Notes: generated from the sequence alone by a model not told the origin. Positions 8,728-17,705 are shown, counted from the first letter of the stretch. The stretch is 64,000 bases of DNA from Halalkalibacter oceani (GCF_023715605.1 NZ_JAMBOL010000002.1:1-64000), one strand, 5' to 3'. A program made the numbers and translations.

Positions 8728-9693
8728 TTACTCGATAGTAATCCGCTCAAGCAGCTCAGTGTACTCACCTGTTCTTTTCTCCATATCCGCAAGAACCTCG
8801 TTGCGATCCATAATCAGCATGTCAGCTCCGGCTGTTTCCATTTCCTTCAAGAATTGTTCATCCTGTAAGAGCTGCAAAAAAGCTTCCTCAAGCGCCGCGA
8901 TAATCTCAGGCGGTGTGCCTGCCCTGGCGGCGATGCCACGATCTGTGCTCATGATGACGTCAGGGAAGCCCAACTCTTTAAAGGTCGGAATATCGGGTGC
9001 GAATGGATGGCGTTCTTCTGTGGCGATCGCCAGTGGCAAGACATCATCACCAAGGCGGTAAATATCGGATAAATTCCCGGCGACCACATCGGTATGCTCA
9101 CCTAATAATGAAGCAATTGCATCAGCAGCTCCCTGGAATGGCACATCTTCCACGTCAATGCCCGCAGCCTGTTCCAACAGCAAAATAGCTAAATGCTGAC
9201 CAACGAACTTCCCGGCATTGCCGACCGTAATTTGTCCGGGAGCGGCTTCTGCTTTATTGATCAAATCGTCGAGGCTGGAAAAAGAGCCGTCGTTTCTCAC
9301 CGCAAAAACGGTTGGATCGCCACCCCAATTCACAAGCGGTTCAAACGTGCCGGCATCAAAGGAAGTCTGGCCAACGAGCGGCTGGGTGATAATGTGGGGG
9401 AGATTATAGACCGCTAACGTGTAGCCATCCGGTTCGACGGTAGAGAAATAATTCCAGCCAACCTGCCCGCCGCCGCCCGGTTTATTGACGATGACGAGCT
9501 CTTGTCCTACATAGTCGTTTGCATATTTAGCAATTAATCGAGCCTGAGTATCAGTCGCTGCCCCGGGTGAAAAGGAAACAACAAGCTGGATGCTCTTATT
9601 TGGAAAATCAGAAGTCGATTCTTCTGAACAGCCGGCTGCGAAAAGAAGCCCGGCGCAGAAAAAAAGAGACAGGAGTAGCTTGTTCCACGTCAT
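8728..9693 (-). CDS. Tripartite tricarboxylate transporter substrate-binding lipoprotein (TctC/Bug family)
   Basis: The 321-residue protein begins with a lipoprotein signal ending LLFAAGC. It continues as a TctC/Bug periplasmic-binding fold: FPNKSIQLVVSFSPGAATDTQARL (ligand-binding loop), VNKPGGGGQVGWNYF and the late segment PFQGAADAIASLLGEHTDVV. It is anchored outside the membrane and delivers a carboxylate to TctA/TctB. GTG at 9696 and ATG at 9693 are both possible starts; the ATG has the better spacing from AAAGGA. It is unusual that it converges on the permease gene instead of leading a tctCBA operon. Confidence 0.9.
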   Translation of the reverse strand: MTWNKLLLSLFFCAGLLFAAGCSEESTSDFPNKSIQLVVSFSPGAATDTQARLIAKYANDYVGQELVIVNKPGGGGQVGWNYFSTVEPDGYTLAVYNLPHIITQPLVGQTSFDAGTFEPLVNWGGDPTVFAVRNDGSFSSLDDLINKAEAAPGQITVGNAGKFVGQHLAILLLEQAAGIDVEDVPFQGAADAIASLLGEHTDVVAGNLSDIYRLGDDVLPLAIATEERHPFAPDIPTFKELGFPDVIMSTDRGIAARAGTPPEIIAALEEAFLQLLQDEQFLKEMETAGADMLIMDRNEVLADMEKRTGEYTELLERITIE

Positions 9694-9787
9694 CACTACA
9701 CATCCTTTATCGATGATTTCATCATTGATAAGTATGCGTCGTCGCTCCGTTTTACAAGTTGTCTCTCCTTATATTTCCCTGATGGTT

Positions 9788-10477
9788 TTATCTTTTTTTC
9801 CGCAGGGCCGGTGAAAGCGGCTTAGTTGTAGCCGGCAGCCGGATATTATAAATAAGATCAACGACTCTTGTCGATAATCCTTGAGATACGATCGCCTGAA
9901 TGATAATCAGCCAATCGATGATCGAAGCAGTCAGAATAAAGATCGAACCGTTCAGCAAAAGCAGTGGTTTGCCCGGAGGAATATTGCGATGATTAGCAAT
10001 AATGAGCGCGAGAACTCCCATCCCACCGTTGGATACATTTTGCCGCAGCAAAAGCCCGACCCCGCAGCCAAGCAGCAAGGAACCGAAGAACAGATCAAGC
10101 CAGACGTTGCCTGTCGGAGATTGCCATGTCATCGTATTTTCTAGAATGTACATCGTCAAGGAGGTGATGGAGATACTAAACATCGTTCCGATTGTACTGG
10201 CATTGCCGAGCCACTTAATCGCGACGACAAGCATCGAAAAATTAACAAACCAAAGGGCAAAGCTTAAAGGAAAATGAAACCAATAATGCAATAAAACCGC
10301 CAGGCCACCCGCACCGCCGGAGGGAACCGCATGAGGAAACAAAAAGATACTCATCGCCACACCTTGCAGCATCCCTCCACATGCCACGAGGCTATATATT
10401 TTCACGTTACTCATCCGTACGATCATTCTTCCTACAAAACTGATCAATCGAGATAGAGCGAAGTCGTTCCATAACAA
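9788..10477 (-). CDS. YitT family membrane protein
   Basis: A 229-residue integral membrane protein with six hydrophobic stretches. It has the YitT/DUF161 signature LFPHAVPSGGAGGLAVLLHY near residue 50 and LRQNVSNGGMGVLALII in the fourth repeat unit. These proteins are widespread in Firmicutes; a transport role is suspected but unproven. It lacks the C-terminal DUF2179 domain of longer homologs. The start is TTG at 10477 with AAAGGA 5 nt upstream. It is transcribed alone, opposite to nothing in the adjacent 120 bp. Confidence 0.8.
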   Translation of the reverse strand: MLWNDFALSRLISFVGRMIVRMSNVKIYSLVACGGMLQGVAMSIFLFPHAVPSGGAGGLAVLLHYWFHFPLSFALWFVNFSMLVVAIKWLGNASTIGTMFSISITSLTMYILENTMTWQSPTGNVWLDLFFGSLLLGCGVGLLLRQNVSNGGMGVLALIIANHRNIPPGKPLLLLNGSIFILTASIIDWLIIIQAIVSQGLSTRVVDLIYNIRLPATTKPLSPALRKKR

Positions 10478-10600
10478 AACATCCTTTACGTTTTTTGGAC
10501 TGGCTCTATCAATTTATGTGTGAAACGCAAAGAATAGTACGAAATGTGGATGAGTATGAAAGCAGGTTTTGCTTTTTTGTTTAATGATGATTGAAGCCAA

Positions 10601-11869
10601 CTATTCATTAAGTGATTGGGAGAACTCGAGTTTAATCACCATAACCGAATCAGTAAGCTGATTGACTGGAAGACCGCGGATTCTAAGATATGGTTTCTCC
10701 TTCCAATGCCATGGGGTAAGGTCTACTCTTGCTTCAAGTTCTTGCTGATTATTTAGAAGAATTGCTTTTTCCGGCATTATGTCTAATGGCTTCAAAATGA
10801 TTGCTGAGCTTTGTGGGTCTTTGAAAAGATGAACATAGAGAGTGTTTTCTTTTCGGGTGACGAGTACTTCATCTCGAACAACGACGTTGTCATTTCCCTC
10901 CATTTTTATAACGTCTTCATCGACCAAATAGGAAGCTGGATAGGTGTCATCAAATGACTCTTTTACCGAGCGGTACCAATTGCCAATCGCCTTTAGTGAT
11001 TGAATGTTCTCTTCAGCAATTGTCCCGTCTGCCTTAGGACCGACATTTAATAAATAATTCCCTCCCATCGCTAAAATCTGGTCGATGCTTTGCATAATGA
11101 ATTTGTTTGAATAATAATCTTCATCTTCTTTATAGCCCCAGCTTTCCCTTCCTAAAGCTTGATTTGCTTCTGTCGGCCGGGTAAAGGCTTTTGTTGCCGG
11201 AACATGTCTTTCCGGTGTGTTATAATCTCCCTGACTAGGGCCACGGTCATTAATAAGGATCCCCGGTTGTAAGGAACGAATCATCTCATTTATACTGGGA
11301 TCATGAAACTCAGCGACATTAATATCCCAGAAAAACTGATAGATCTCCCCATATTCAGTGCATAGCTCCTGAATTTGATTTCGTACAAATTGATAATAGT
11401 TGTTTATGTCAGGTTTATCTCCATCTCGCGGGCCGAACATTTCATGATGTCTTCCTTGGTTCGGATAGTTCGGATGGTGCCAATCGGGACACGAATAATA
11501 GAGGCTTAGTGCGATTCCTCTTCGCTGACAAGCTTCAGCAAGCATCGCCAGAATATCTTTTCCGTATGGTGTATTTGTCACTTTGTAATCTGTGTATTTC
11601 GTATCCCACATGCAAAAGCCATCATGATGTTTAGTGGTGAAACATATATAATTCATTCCCGCCATTTCGACAGCATCCAACCACTCATCAGGATTAAAAT
11701 GTATCGGATTAAATTGAGTAATCAACTGTTCATACTCGCTTCTCGGCATCTTTGTTCGCCAAAGAATCTGTTCCTGCCAGGCTGGAATTGCATATAATCC
11801 CCAATGAATAAACATGCCAAACTTTCTTTCAAAGAAAACATCTCGACGATCATGAAATTTAGATATCAT
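10601..11869 (-). CDS. Alpha-L-fucosidase, GH29 (first of two)
   Basis: This 422-residue cytosolic enzyme has the GH29 N-terminal signature FGMFIHWGLYAIPAW, then FTTKHHDGFCMWDTKYTDY, LYYSCPDWHHPNY and a segment IYQFFWDINVAEF in which the Asp occupies the usual nucleophile position. A short C-terminal beta domain follows. There is no signal peptide, so it acts on imported fucosides. GH29 enzymes release alpha-linked L-fucose with retention. It is divergent from an AraC regulator, with a LacI-type operator (11913) in its leader. It shares family but limited sequence with the second copy at 15628. Confidence 0.92.
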   Translation of the reverse strand: MISKFHDRRDVFFERKFGMFIHWGLYAIPAWQEQILWRTKMPRSEYEQLITQFNPIHFNPDEWLDAVEMAGMNYICFTTKHHDGFCMWDTKYTDYKVTNTPYGKDILAMLAEACQRRGIALSLYYSCPDWHHPNYPNQGRHHEMFGPRDGDKPDINNYYQFVRNQIQELCTEYGEIYQFFWDINVAEFHDPSINEMIRSLQPGILINDRGPSQGDYNTPERHVPATKAFTRPTEANQALGRESWGYKEDEDYYSNKFIMQSIDQILAMGGNYLLNVGPKADGTIAEENIQSLKAIGNWYRSVKESFDDTYPASYLVDEDVIKMEGNDNVVVRDEVLVTRKENTLYVHLFKDPQSSAIILKPLDIMPEKAILLNNQQELEARVDLTPWHWKEKPYLRIRGLPVNQLTDSVMVIKLEFSQSLNE

Positions 11870-11912
11870 ATTGACACTCCTTTTTCAAATGTTTTTAAAA
11901 TTCAATATTGAT

Positions 11913-11924
11913 GGTAGCGGTAAA
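11913..11924. promoter_or_regulatory. LacI-type operator, site 1 of 4
   Basis: GGTAGCGGTAAA matches the motif GKTAKCGRTAAM shared by four intergenic regions of this cluster. Here it sits between the fucosidase and AraC genes, 44 bp from the fucosidase start. Confidence 0.6.
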
Positions 11925-11991
11925 GAAGAAAAAGGAGGATAGTAAATTGTAAGCTAAATTTAGATAATATTAACCTAAAGGAGAGTAATAG

Positions 11992-12837
11992 ATGTCGACA
12001 TTAAGCAATAAACAGAATCAGTATTTTTTAGCGAACTTACAAGTTAATCTTACTGTTGCTTCTTTTTCACATATTATTCCTTCTTGGAAGCGAATCAACG
12101 AGACTGATGACTTTAATAGATTGTATTTTATTGAACGTGGACGAGGCTGGATGAAAGTCGAAACAGAGGAAATATGGGCTACTGAGGGACAAATGGTTGT
12201 GCTTCCGGCTCAATTGCCTATATCTTATTCAACCATTGATGAACAGCCATTCGCAAAATATTGGTGTCATTTCACAGCAACACTTGGCAACATAAATTTG
12301 TTTCAATTAGTAAACGTGCCCTATACGCTAGATGTAAAGGATAGGGGATTGATGACAGAACACTTTAACCAACTGATCGATTGGCACAGTAATACTCATT
12401 TTACGGCTGCTTTAAGAGCAAAGCTATTATTAACAGAGCTGATTTGTTACTATCTGGAGCAAAGTTTTCGTGAACAAGAACATTTATCGCTAGGTCCCCG
12501 CTCAGTGTCATTAGAAAAAATCAATACGGTGCTTACGTACATAGAGAATCATTTATCAACATCGATAACAGTGGAAGAACTTGCGGAGTTAGTCCATTTT
12601 CACCCCAATTATTTTATAAAATTTTTTAAATCAATTTTAGGCACTTCTCCGATTCAGTATGTTAATCAAATAAGGCTGGAAAAAGGAAAACAAATGTTAA
12701 TTTCGTCTGACGAAACGATAACAGAAATCGCCGATCGACTCGGCTGGGATATTTATTATTTTTCAAGAATTTTTAAGCGATTTACAGGTCTTTCACCTTC
12801 TGAATTCAGGCAGCTCACGAGGAAAAATAGCAATTAG
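11992..12837 (+). CDS. AraC family transcriptional regulator
   Basis: A 281-residue regulator. Its N-terminal cupin-like sensor domain (residues about 15-120) is followed by a double helix-turn-helix at the C-terminus, with SITVEELAELVHFHPNYFIKFFKSILGTSPIQYVNQIRLEKG and the second helix set ITEIADRLGWDIYYFSRIFKRFTGLSPSEFR. It has a good ribosome site (AAAGGAG). Divergent from the GH29 gene, it is probably an activator that senses fucose or a fucoside. Why the cluster also has a LacI regulator is unclear. Confidence 0.9.
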   Translation: MSTLSNKQNQYFLANLQVNLTVASFSHIIPSWKRINETDDFNRLYFIERGRGWMKVETEEIWATEGQMVVLPAQLPISYSTIDEQPFAKYWCHFTATLGNINLFQLVNVPYTLDVKDRGLMTEHFNQLIDWHSNTHFTAALRAKLLLTELICYYLEQSFREQEHLSLGPRSVSLEKINTVLTYIENHLSTSITVEELAELVHFHPNYFIKFFKSILGTSPIQYVNQIRLEKGKQMLISSDETITEIADRLGWDIYYFSRIFKRFTGLSPSEFRQLTRKNSN

Positions 12838-12871
12838 AACGAGAACATCTATTTGTAATATTCGGAATTGA

Positions 12872-12900
12872 TTGACAACTGAAAAGACGCTCTTTATAAT
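12872..12900 (+). promoter_or_regulatory. Sigma-A promoter of the SDR gene
   Basis: A perfect consensus: TTGACA, 17-bp spacer, TATAAT. The LacI-type operator at 12904 begins 4 bp downstream of the -10 box. Confidence 0.9.
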
Positions 12901-12903
12901 TTT

Positions 12904-12915
12904 GGTAGCGGTAAC
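12904..12915. promoter_or_regulatory. LacI-type operator, site 2 of 4
   Basis: GGTAGCGGTAAC overlaps the expected transcription start of the SDR promoter, so a bound repressor would block initiation. Confidence 0.7.
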
Positions 12916-12959
12916 ATCTTCAAACATGTTCCCTTAACTTAATAAAGGAGAGTGCAAAT

Positions 12960-13754
12960 ATGGAGCGTTTAAAAAATCGAGTGGCGTTAGTAACAGGAGG
13001 AAGTCGCGGAATTGGGGCGGCCATCGTTGAACGGTTAGCTGAAGAAGGAGCCGATGTAGCGATTAATTATGCTTCTGATCGTTCTAAACATCAGGCAGCT
13101 GAACTGATGGAAAAAGTGAAAAAGCTTGGTGGTCAGGCAATGATCGTTCAAGCCGATGTCGGCAAGAAACTAGAGGTTGACCAGATGATAGAAAAAGTGG
13201 AAGCTGAGCTTGGTGATATTGAAATACTTGTAAACAATGCCGGGATTAATCCGTTTGTACCATTTTTAAAGCTGGATGAAGAAACATGGGATCGCACTTA
13301 TCACACAAATGTAAAATCTATTTTCTTAACAACGCAGGCAGTCGCAAAAAAAATGATCGAGAAACAATATGGAAAAATTGTGAATATCACTTCAACGGCA
13401 AGTTTAATGGTGGTCAGTCCGGTCGTTCCCCATTATATATCCTCCAAAGCTGCAGCGCATCAATTAACGAAGGCGCTGGCGATTGAGCTTGGAAAATACA
13501 ATATTAATGTGAATGCAGTTGGACCGAGTACGATTGATACCGATATGTGTACAGAGTATCTCGCTGACCCTGAAATTTATAAGAAGGAGGTAGCTGCCAA
13601 TCCGATGAAACGGCTCGGAACAACCCGCCAAATTGGAGATGCTGTTGTTTTTCTTGCGTCCGAAGAGGCGATGCAAGTAAATGGCCATCTATTGATGGTT
13701 GATGGAGGTTTAACAGTAAAGGCAGCCCAGCCTGATGATCATTTAGATCGCTAA
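12960..13754 (+). CDS. SDR family dehydrogenase, probable L-fucose dehydrogenase
   Basis: This 264-residue classical short-chain dehydrogenase has the cofactor motif TGGSRGIGAA (residues 12-21), NNAGIN, the catalytic Ser in the ITSTASL segment and YISSKAA (Tyr and Lys). The sequence alone supports only an NAD(P)-dependent sugar or ketoacyl reductase. The role in oxidising L-fucose to L-fucono-1,5-lactone is inferred from context: fucosidases, FucU mutarotase and a lactonase-type amidohydrolase are in the same cluster and no fucose isomerase or kinase is present. AAGGAG precedes the ATG. It leads its own promoter and operator. Confidence 0.82.
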   Translation: MERLKNRVALVTGGSRGIGAAIVERLAEEGADVAINYASDRSKHQAAELMEKVKKLGGQAMIVQADVGKKLEVDQMIEKVEAELGDIEILVNNAGINPFVPFLKLDEETWDRTYHTNVKSIFLTTQAVAKKMIEKQYGKIVNITSTASLMVVSPVVPHYISSKAAAHQLTKALAIELGKYNINVNAVGPSTIDTDMCTEYLADPEIYKKEVAANPMKRLGTTRQIGDAVVFLASEEAMQVNGHLLMVDGGLTVKAAQPDDHLDR

Positions 13755-13849
13755 GCTCTTGCCAATAACCATCTGAGGTGGCTATACTGGCGAATAAAAT
13801 GTATGATAAAAAGAAATCGACAGAGATATGAATAGAAAGTAGCGATGAT

Positions 13850-14863
13850 ATGGCAACCATTTATGATATTGCTAAAAAAGCAAACGTCTCTGCTATGACA
13901 GTGTCAAGGGTGATTAATAATTCAGGAAGCATTAAAGAATCAACGAGAAAAAAAGTCGAGGAAGCAATAAAGGAATTAAATTATATACCGAACTCAGCCG
14001 CAAGGAGCTTAGTATCAAAGAAATCTAACCTTCTTGCTCTTTTGATTACCGATGTGACAAACCCGTTTTTTACAAAGGTTGCCAGAGGAGCAGAAGATAA
14101 AGCCCAGCAAATGGGTTATCAGTTAATGTTATGCAATACAGATGAAAGTGTAGAAAAGGAATCAAAATATATTGATGTTCTGTTAGCTGCCGGAGTAGAT
14201 GGCGTCCTCTTCACACCTTCTGGAGAAAAATCGAAAAAAAACTTAAGAAAATTAGCGAAGCATGGCATCCCTTTTACGTTAATTGACCGAAAAGTCCAAG
14301 GAATTAATTGCGATGTTGTCCTTGGTGATAACCATGAAGGAACGCGGCAACTACTTCAACACTTAATTGATTTAGGACACGAAAAAATCGCCATTATTAA
14401 TGCTCCTCTTGATATCTCAACCGCTCATGACCGTTATCAGGCTTACGTCAATACGTTAAAAATGAACGGGCTTTCTGTTGATGAAAGGTTAGTGTTAAAA
14501 AGTCATTATAAAAAGGAAAACGCTACAAATAATATTGAATATATTTTGAGCTTAAGTAAAAAGGAACGACCTACTGCTATTTTTGCGACAAATAACTTTA
14601 TTGCCGTAGAAACAATACGGGCGTTGAGGGAGAAAAAGCTTGAGGTTCCGCATGATATGGCATTTGTTTGCTTCGACGATTTAGATCATCATGCGACAAT
14701 TGATCCTTTTTTAACGGTCGCTTCTCAGCCGGCATATGATTTTGGTTTTACAGGAGTGCAGTTTGTTATTGAACGTGTTGAAGGAACAGCACCCCAGGAG
14801 TTTCGAAAAATTCAATTCCAGACAGAGCTGGTGGTCAGAAAATCATCAGGAGGGCAACTTTAA
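13850..14863 (+). CDS. LacI family transcriptional regulator
   Basis: A 337-residue repressor with the LacI helix-turn-helix at the very N-terminus (TIYDIAKKANVSAMTVSRVI) and hinge helix NSAARSLVSKKS. A periplasmic-binding-protein-like effector domain follows (LLITDVTNPFF, DGVLFTP, CFDDLDHH). It follows the SDR gene by 95 bp. The four GKTAKCGRTAAM sites in front of the cluster's transcription units are near-palindromes centred on CG, as expected for this family, so this is the best candidate to bind them. The effector is probably fucose or fuconate. Confidence 0.9.
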   Translation: MATIYDIAKKANVSAMTVSRVINNSGSIKESTRKKVEEAIKELNYIPNSAARSLVSKKSNLLALLITDVTNPFFTKVARGAEDKAQQMGYQLMLCNTDESVEKESKYIDVLLAAGVDGVLFTPSGEKSKKNLRKLAKHGIPFTLIDRKVQGINCDVVLGDNHEGTRQLLQHLIDLGHEKIAIINAPLDISTAHDRYQAYVNTLKMNGLSVDERLVLKSHYKKENATNNIEYILSLSKKERPTAIFATNNFIAVETIRALREKKLEVPHDMAFVCFDDLDHHATIDPFLTVASQPAYDFGFTGVQFVIERVEGTAPQEFRKIQFQTELVVRKSSGGQL

Positions 14864-14876
14864 TCCAATGTTTTCA

Positions 14877-14922
14877 AAAAAATGTGTAAGCGGAAGATTG
14901 AATTTCCGCCTACACATTTTTT
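14877..14922 (+). terminator. Terminator after the LacI gene
   Basis: A stem AAAATGTGTA-GCGGAA with its complement TTCCGC-TACACATTTT is followed by T residues, just after the stop codon. Confidence 0.88.
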
Positions 14923-14933
14923 CTTTTCTGCTA

Positions 14934-14962
14934 TTGACAACCGAGATAAAAGCTGATATTTT
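14934..14962 (+). promoter_or_regulatory. Promoter of the fucU-fucosidase transcript
   Basis: TTGACA, 17-bp spacer, TATTTT. The operator at 14966 starts 4 bp after the -10 box, exactly the layout seen at 12872-12915. Confidence 0.82.
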
Positions 14963-14965
14963 TTT

Positions 14966-14977
14966 GTTATCGGTAAC
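14966..14977. promoter_or_regulatory. LacI-type operator, site 3 of 4
   Basis: GTTATCGGTAAC, an imperfect palindrome immediately downstream of the promoter at 14934. Confidence 0.72.
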
Positions 14978-15047
14978 TTTTCAGAATTATGAAACTTTAT
15001 TTTAAGGAGATTTACACTAAATGAAAAAACATTTTTAAAACAAGAAA

Positions 15048-15061
15048 TGAAAGCGCTTTAA
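15048..15061. promoter_or_regulatory. CcpA binding site (cre)
   Basis: TGAAAGCGCTTTAA matches the cre consensus closely. It lies downstream of the promoter and before fucU, a position expected to give roadblock-type carbon catabolite repression. Confidence 0.75.
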
Positions 15062-15115
15062 AGTGAAGGTTGATTTGTTTTGCCTCAAATGTTTGTCATG
15101 AAAGGGAGTGACGCC

Positions 15116-15556
15116 TTGCTGAAAAATATACCGGAGCAAATTTCTCCAGAGTTGATGAAAGTATTAATGGAAATGGGGCATGGTGATGAAATCATTCTTG
15201 CTGATGGTAATTTTCCAGCCAGCAGTCATGCGAAGCGGTTGATCCGGTTAGATGGCTTGAATATTCCAGAAGTATTGCAGGCGATTTTAATCTATTTTCC
15301 TTTAGATGAATATGTAGATGATCCTGCAATTTTAATGGAGGTTGTGGAAGGAGACCCGGTCGAGCCGCTTATTTGGGAGGAGTACGAAGAAATACTGACG
15401 CAAAGCAGCGAGAAAGGTAAGGAAGTGAAGCTGCACTTTTTGCAAAGAGAGGCTTTTTATGAAAGGGCTAAGACTGTATATGCGATTGTAGCAACAAGTG
15501 AAAAAGCGCAATATGCAAATATTTTACTGAAAAAAGGAGTGATTAAGAAAACATAA
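15116..15556 (+). CDS. fucU: L-fucose mutarotase (RbsD/FucU family)
   Basis: A 146-residue protein of the RbsD/FucU family, with the N-terminal ISPELMKVLMEMGHGDEIILADGNFPA (conserved His and Asp) and a late YAIVATSE stretch. FucU interconverts alpha- and beta-L-fucose, supplying the anomer needed by the next enzyme. I chose the TTG at 15116 because AAGGGAGTGA lies 6 nt upstream and family members begin MLKNI-like; the longer frame from 15080 would bury that site. It is first in a transcript with the second GH29 gene. Confidence 0.9.
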   Translation: MLKNIPEQISPELMKVLMEMGHGDEIILADGNFPASSHAKRLIRLDGLNIPEVLQAILIYFPLDEYVDDPAILMEVVEGDPVEPLIWEEYEEILTQSSEKGKEVKLHFLQREAFYERAKTVYAIVATSEKAQYANILLKKGVIKKT

Positions 15557-15627
15557 CTTTTTCGCTACTTTTATAAGGAGAACGAGGCATGACTGGCTTG
15601 ATTAATTAAATGAGGAGGCTGATTGTA

Positions 15628-16938
15628 GTGACAGAAATAAATGAAAAAATACATTCTGAGTACGAGTGGCCAGATCATTATGGGAATCCTGACTGGTTTT
15701 TACACGATAGATTTGGGCTGTTTATACATTGGGGGTTGTATTCTTTAGCGGCGCGTCACGAATGGGTAATGAATCGTGAACAGATTCACCCTGATCATTA
15801 CAATAAATATTTTAAACATTTTGAGCCTGACTTGTATGATCCGGCAAAGTGGGCGAAAGTTGCAAAAGAAGCAGGGATGAAATATGTAGTCGTTACGACA
15901 AAGCATCACGAAGGGTTTGCCTTGTGGGATTCCAATTATACCGAATATAAAGCCACGAATACCCCGATCCGAAAAGACTTACTCGCCCCGCTCGTTGAAG
16001 CTTTTAGAAAAGAAGGGTTAAAGATTGGCTTTTATCACTCCTTAATTGATTGGTATCATCCAGAATTTCCGGTAGATTGCATCCATCCGCAACGGGAGGA
16101 TGAAGCATTCAAGCTAGCAGCAAGTGGTCGCGATATGGCAAAGTATAGAGAGTTTTTGCACGGACAGGTGAGAGAGCTCCTCACAAATTACGGAAAAATC
16201 GACTATCTTTGGTTTGATTTCTCTTATGAGGATCGGGGCTTTAACGGCAAAGGAGCTAAGGATTGGCAGTCTGAAGAGCTGGAAAAAATGATCTTTGAAT
16301 TACAGCCGGATATTCTTCTCAACGACCGTTTAGATTTAGGCAGAGGGGTTACCACGCCTGAACAATATCAACCGAAGTCAAATGTACAGAAAAATGGCAA
16401 ACCACTGATATGGGAGGCGTGTCAGACACTAAATGGCAGTTGGGGATATGACCGGGATAATCTTAACTGGAAATCATCAGAATTGCTCATAACAATGTTA
16501 ATCGATACAGTTTCCAAAGGTGGTAATTTACTATTAAACATTGGTCCTAATGGGAGAGGGGAGCTTGATGAAAAATCACTAACAAGGCTACAGGAGATTG
16601 GAGAGTGGATGCGGCTTCATTCCCGTTCTATCTATGGGGCTACTGAAAGTCAATATAAAGCTCCGTTAGATTGTCGCTTTACTCAGCGTGGCAATCGATT
16701 ATATTTACACGTCTTACACTGGCCATTCCGTACGATTCATTTAACAGGTCTTGCTGGTAAAATCAGCTATGCTCAATTTTTACATGACGCTTCTGAAGTC
16801 TTCTTTCATGAATATGAAAAGCCGGACGTATTTCAGCATACAGCATTTAAAATGGAACCGGGTGAAGTGGTAATTGAACTCCCGACAACAAAGCCTAATG
16901 TTGTTATACCGGTAATTGAATTGTATTTAAAAGACTAA
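15628..16938 (+). CDS. Alpha-L-fucosidase, GH29 (second of two)
   Basis: A 436-residue cytosolic GH29 enzyme with FGLFIHWGLYSLAARHEW, TTKHHEGFALWDSNYTEY, IGFYHSLIDWYHP and IDYLWFDFSY. In the last of these the Asp after Phe is the predicted nucleophile. The C-terminal 90 residues form the usual beta domain. GTG at 15628 is preferred over ATG at 15610 because GAGGAGG lies between them, 9 nt before the GTG. It lies 71 bp after fucU. With the first copy it probably covers different fucosyl linkages. Confidence 0.92.
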   Translation: MTEINEKIHSEYEWPDHYGNPDWFLHDRFGLFIHWGLYSLAARHEWVMNREQIHPDHYNKYFKHFEPDLYDPAKWAKVAKEAGMKYVVVTTKHHEGFALWDSNYTEYKATNTPIRKDLLAPLVEAFRKEGLKIGFYHSLIDWYHPEFPVDCIHPQREDEAFKLAASGRDMAKYREFLHGQVRELLTNYGKIDYLWFDFSYEDRGFNGKGAKDWQSEELEKMIFELQPDILLNDRLDLGRGVTTPEQYQPKSNVQKNGKPLIWEACQTLNGSWGYDRDNLNWKSSELLITMLIDTVSKGGNLLLNIGPNGRGELDEKSLTRLQEIGEWMRLHSRSIYGATESQYKAPLDCRFTQRGNRLYLHVLHWPFRTIHLTGLAGKISYAQFLHDASEVFFHEYEKPDVFQHTAFKMEPGEVVIELPTTKPNVVIPVIELYLKD

Positions 16939-16979
16939 CCTAAGGTGGAGAATACGAAAGAACGTTCTGGAGGGATGCT

Positions 16980-17633
16980 ATGAATAATGGTCTGATGATG
17001 AGAATCTATCAAGTGTGTGAATGGGTGATGAAACTATCTATCCTAAATCTGTTATGGATTTTGTTCAGTGTATTAGGTTTAGGGGTGTTTGGTCTAGCTC
17101 CTGCCTCTATAGCAGCTTGCTCTATCATACAATTCTGGCTAAATGGGAAAACGGAAATTCGGATTTTCAAAACTTTCAAAGGTCTTTATTTCCAAAAATT
17201 TGTGCAGGCAAATAAGCTAGCTTGGCCCTTGTTTCTACTAGGTGCCATCTTATATGTTGATTTTCATATCGCAGCCGCTTTAGACGGATGGGGAGCGTTT
17301 ATCTTGTTTATCCTCTTAATCCAAGTTGCTATATGTTATTGTTTCGTTTGCTTTTATGTTTTTCCAGTCTACTTACAATATGATCTGAAGTCATGGACTT
17401 GTTATAAAATCGCTTTTCTCATTGCGATGGTAAATCCGCTTAATACAATGTTTATGTTCATCAACTTAATAGCCATTCCTATTGTGATGATTGTCATACC
17501 AGGGTTGATTCCCTTCTTTTCTTTTAGTGTCCTTGCCTATGTCATGATGTGGCTGGCACAGCGCTCCGTTGCGCAATTCGAACAAAAACGAAAGACTAAT
17601 GTTTCGCCTGAACCGCTAGTAGCCGATTACTAA
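16980..17633 (+). CDS. YesL-like membrane protein (DUF624)
   Basis: This 217-residue protein has about five hydrophobic helices and the DUF624 pattern: an N-terminal MRIYQVCEWVMKLSILNLLWILFS segment and a central AAALDGWGAF loop. DUF624 proteins (YesL, YesV, YteU) nearly always sit beside ABC oligosaccharide importers in Firmicutes and may assist them, but no activity is known. GGAGGG precedes the ATG. It is 41 bp downstream of the fucosidase and upstream of the binding protein. Confidence 0.8.
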   Translation: MNNGLMMRIYQVCEWVMKLSILNLLWILFSVLGLGVFGLAPASIAACSIIQFWLNGKTEIRIFKTFKGLYFQKFVQANKLAWPLFLLGAILYVDFHIAAALDGWGAFILFILLIQVAICYCFVCFYVFPVYLQYDLKSWTCYKIAFLIAMVNPLNTMFMFINLIAIPIVMIVIPGLIPFFSFSVLAYVMMWLAQRSVAQFEQKRKTNVSPEPLVADY

Positions 17634-17693
17634 CCTTAAATATCTGAAAATAGATAATATTTATTTAACTCAAGCTGAATTATAAAGATCAAT

Positions 17694-17705
17694 GTTATCG
17701 ATAAC
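17694..17705. promoter_or_regulatory. LacI-type operator, site 4 of 4
   Basis: GTTATCGATAAC is a perfect 12-bp palindrome and the strongest form of the motif, 70 bp upstream of the binding-protein gene. A TATAAA 14 bp upstream may be the -10 box of its promoter, with no clear -35. Confidence 0.75.

Noticed and set aside
10561-10583. AAAGCA-GGTT-TGCTTT hairpin with T run downstream of the first fucosidase gene
   Set aside because: The T run is on the plus strand, where no gene is being transcribed; it does not fit as the fucosidase terminator.
15020-15037. Five-codon leader peptide (MKKHF) behind TAAGGAG before fucU
   Set aside because: Spacing is long, there is no regulatory codon bias, and a cre site follows directly; probably chance.
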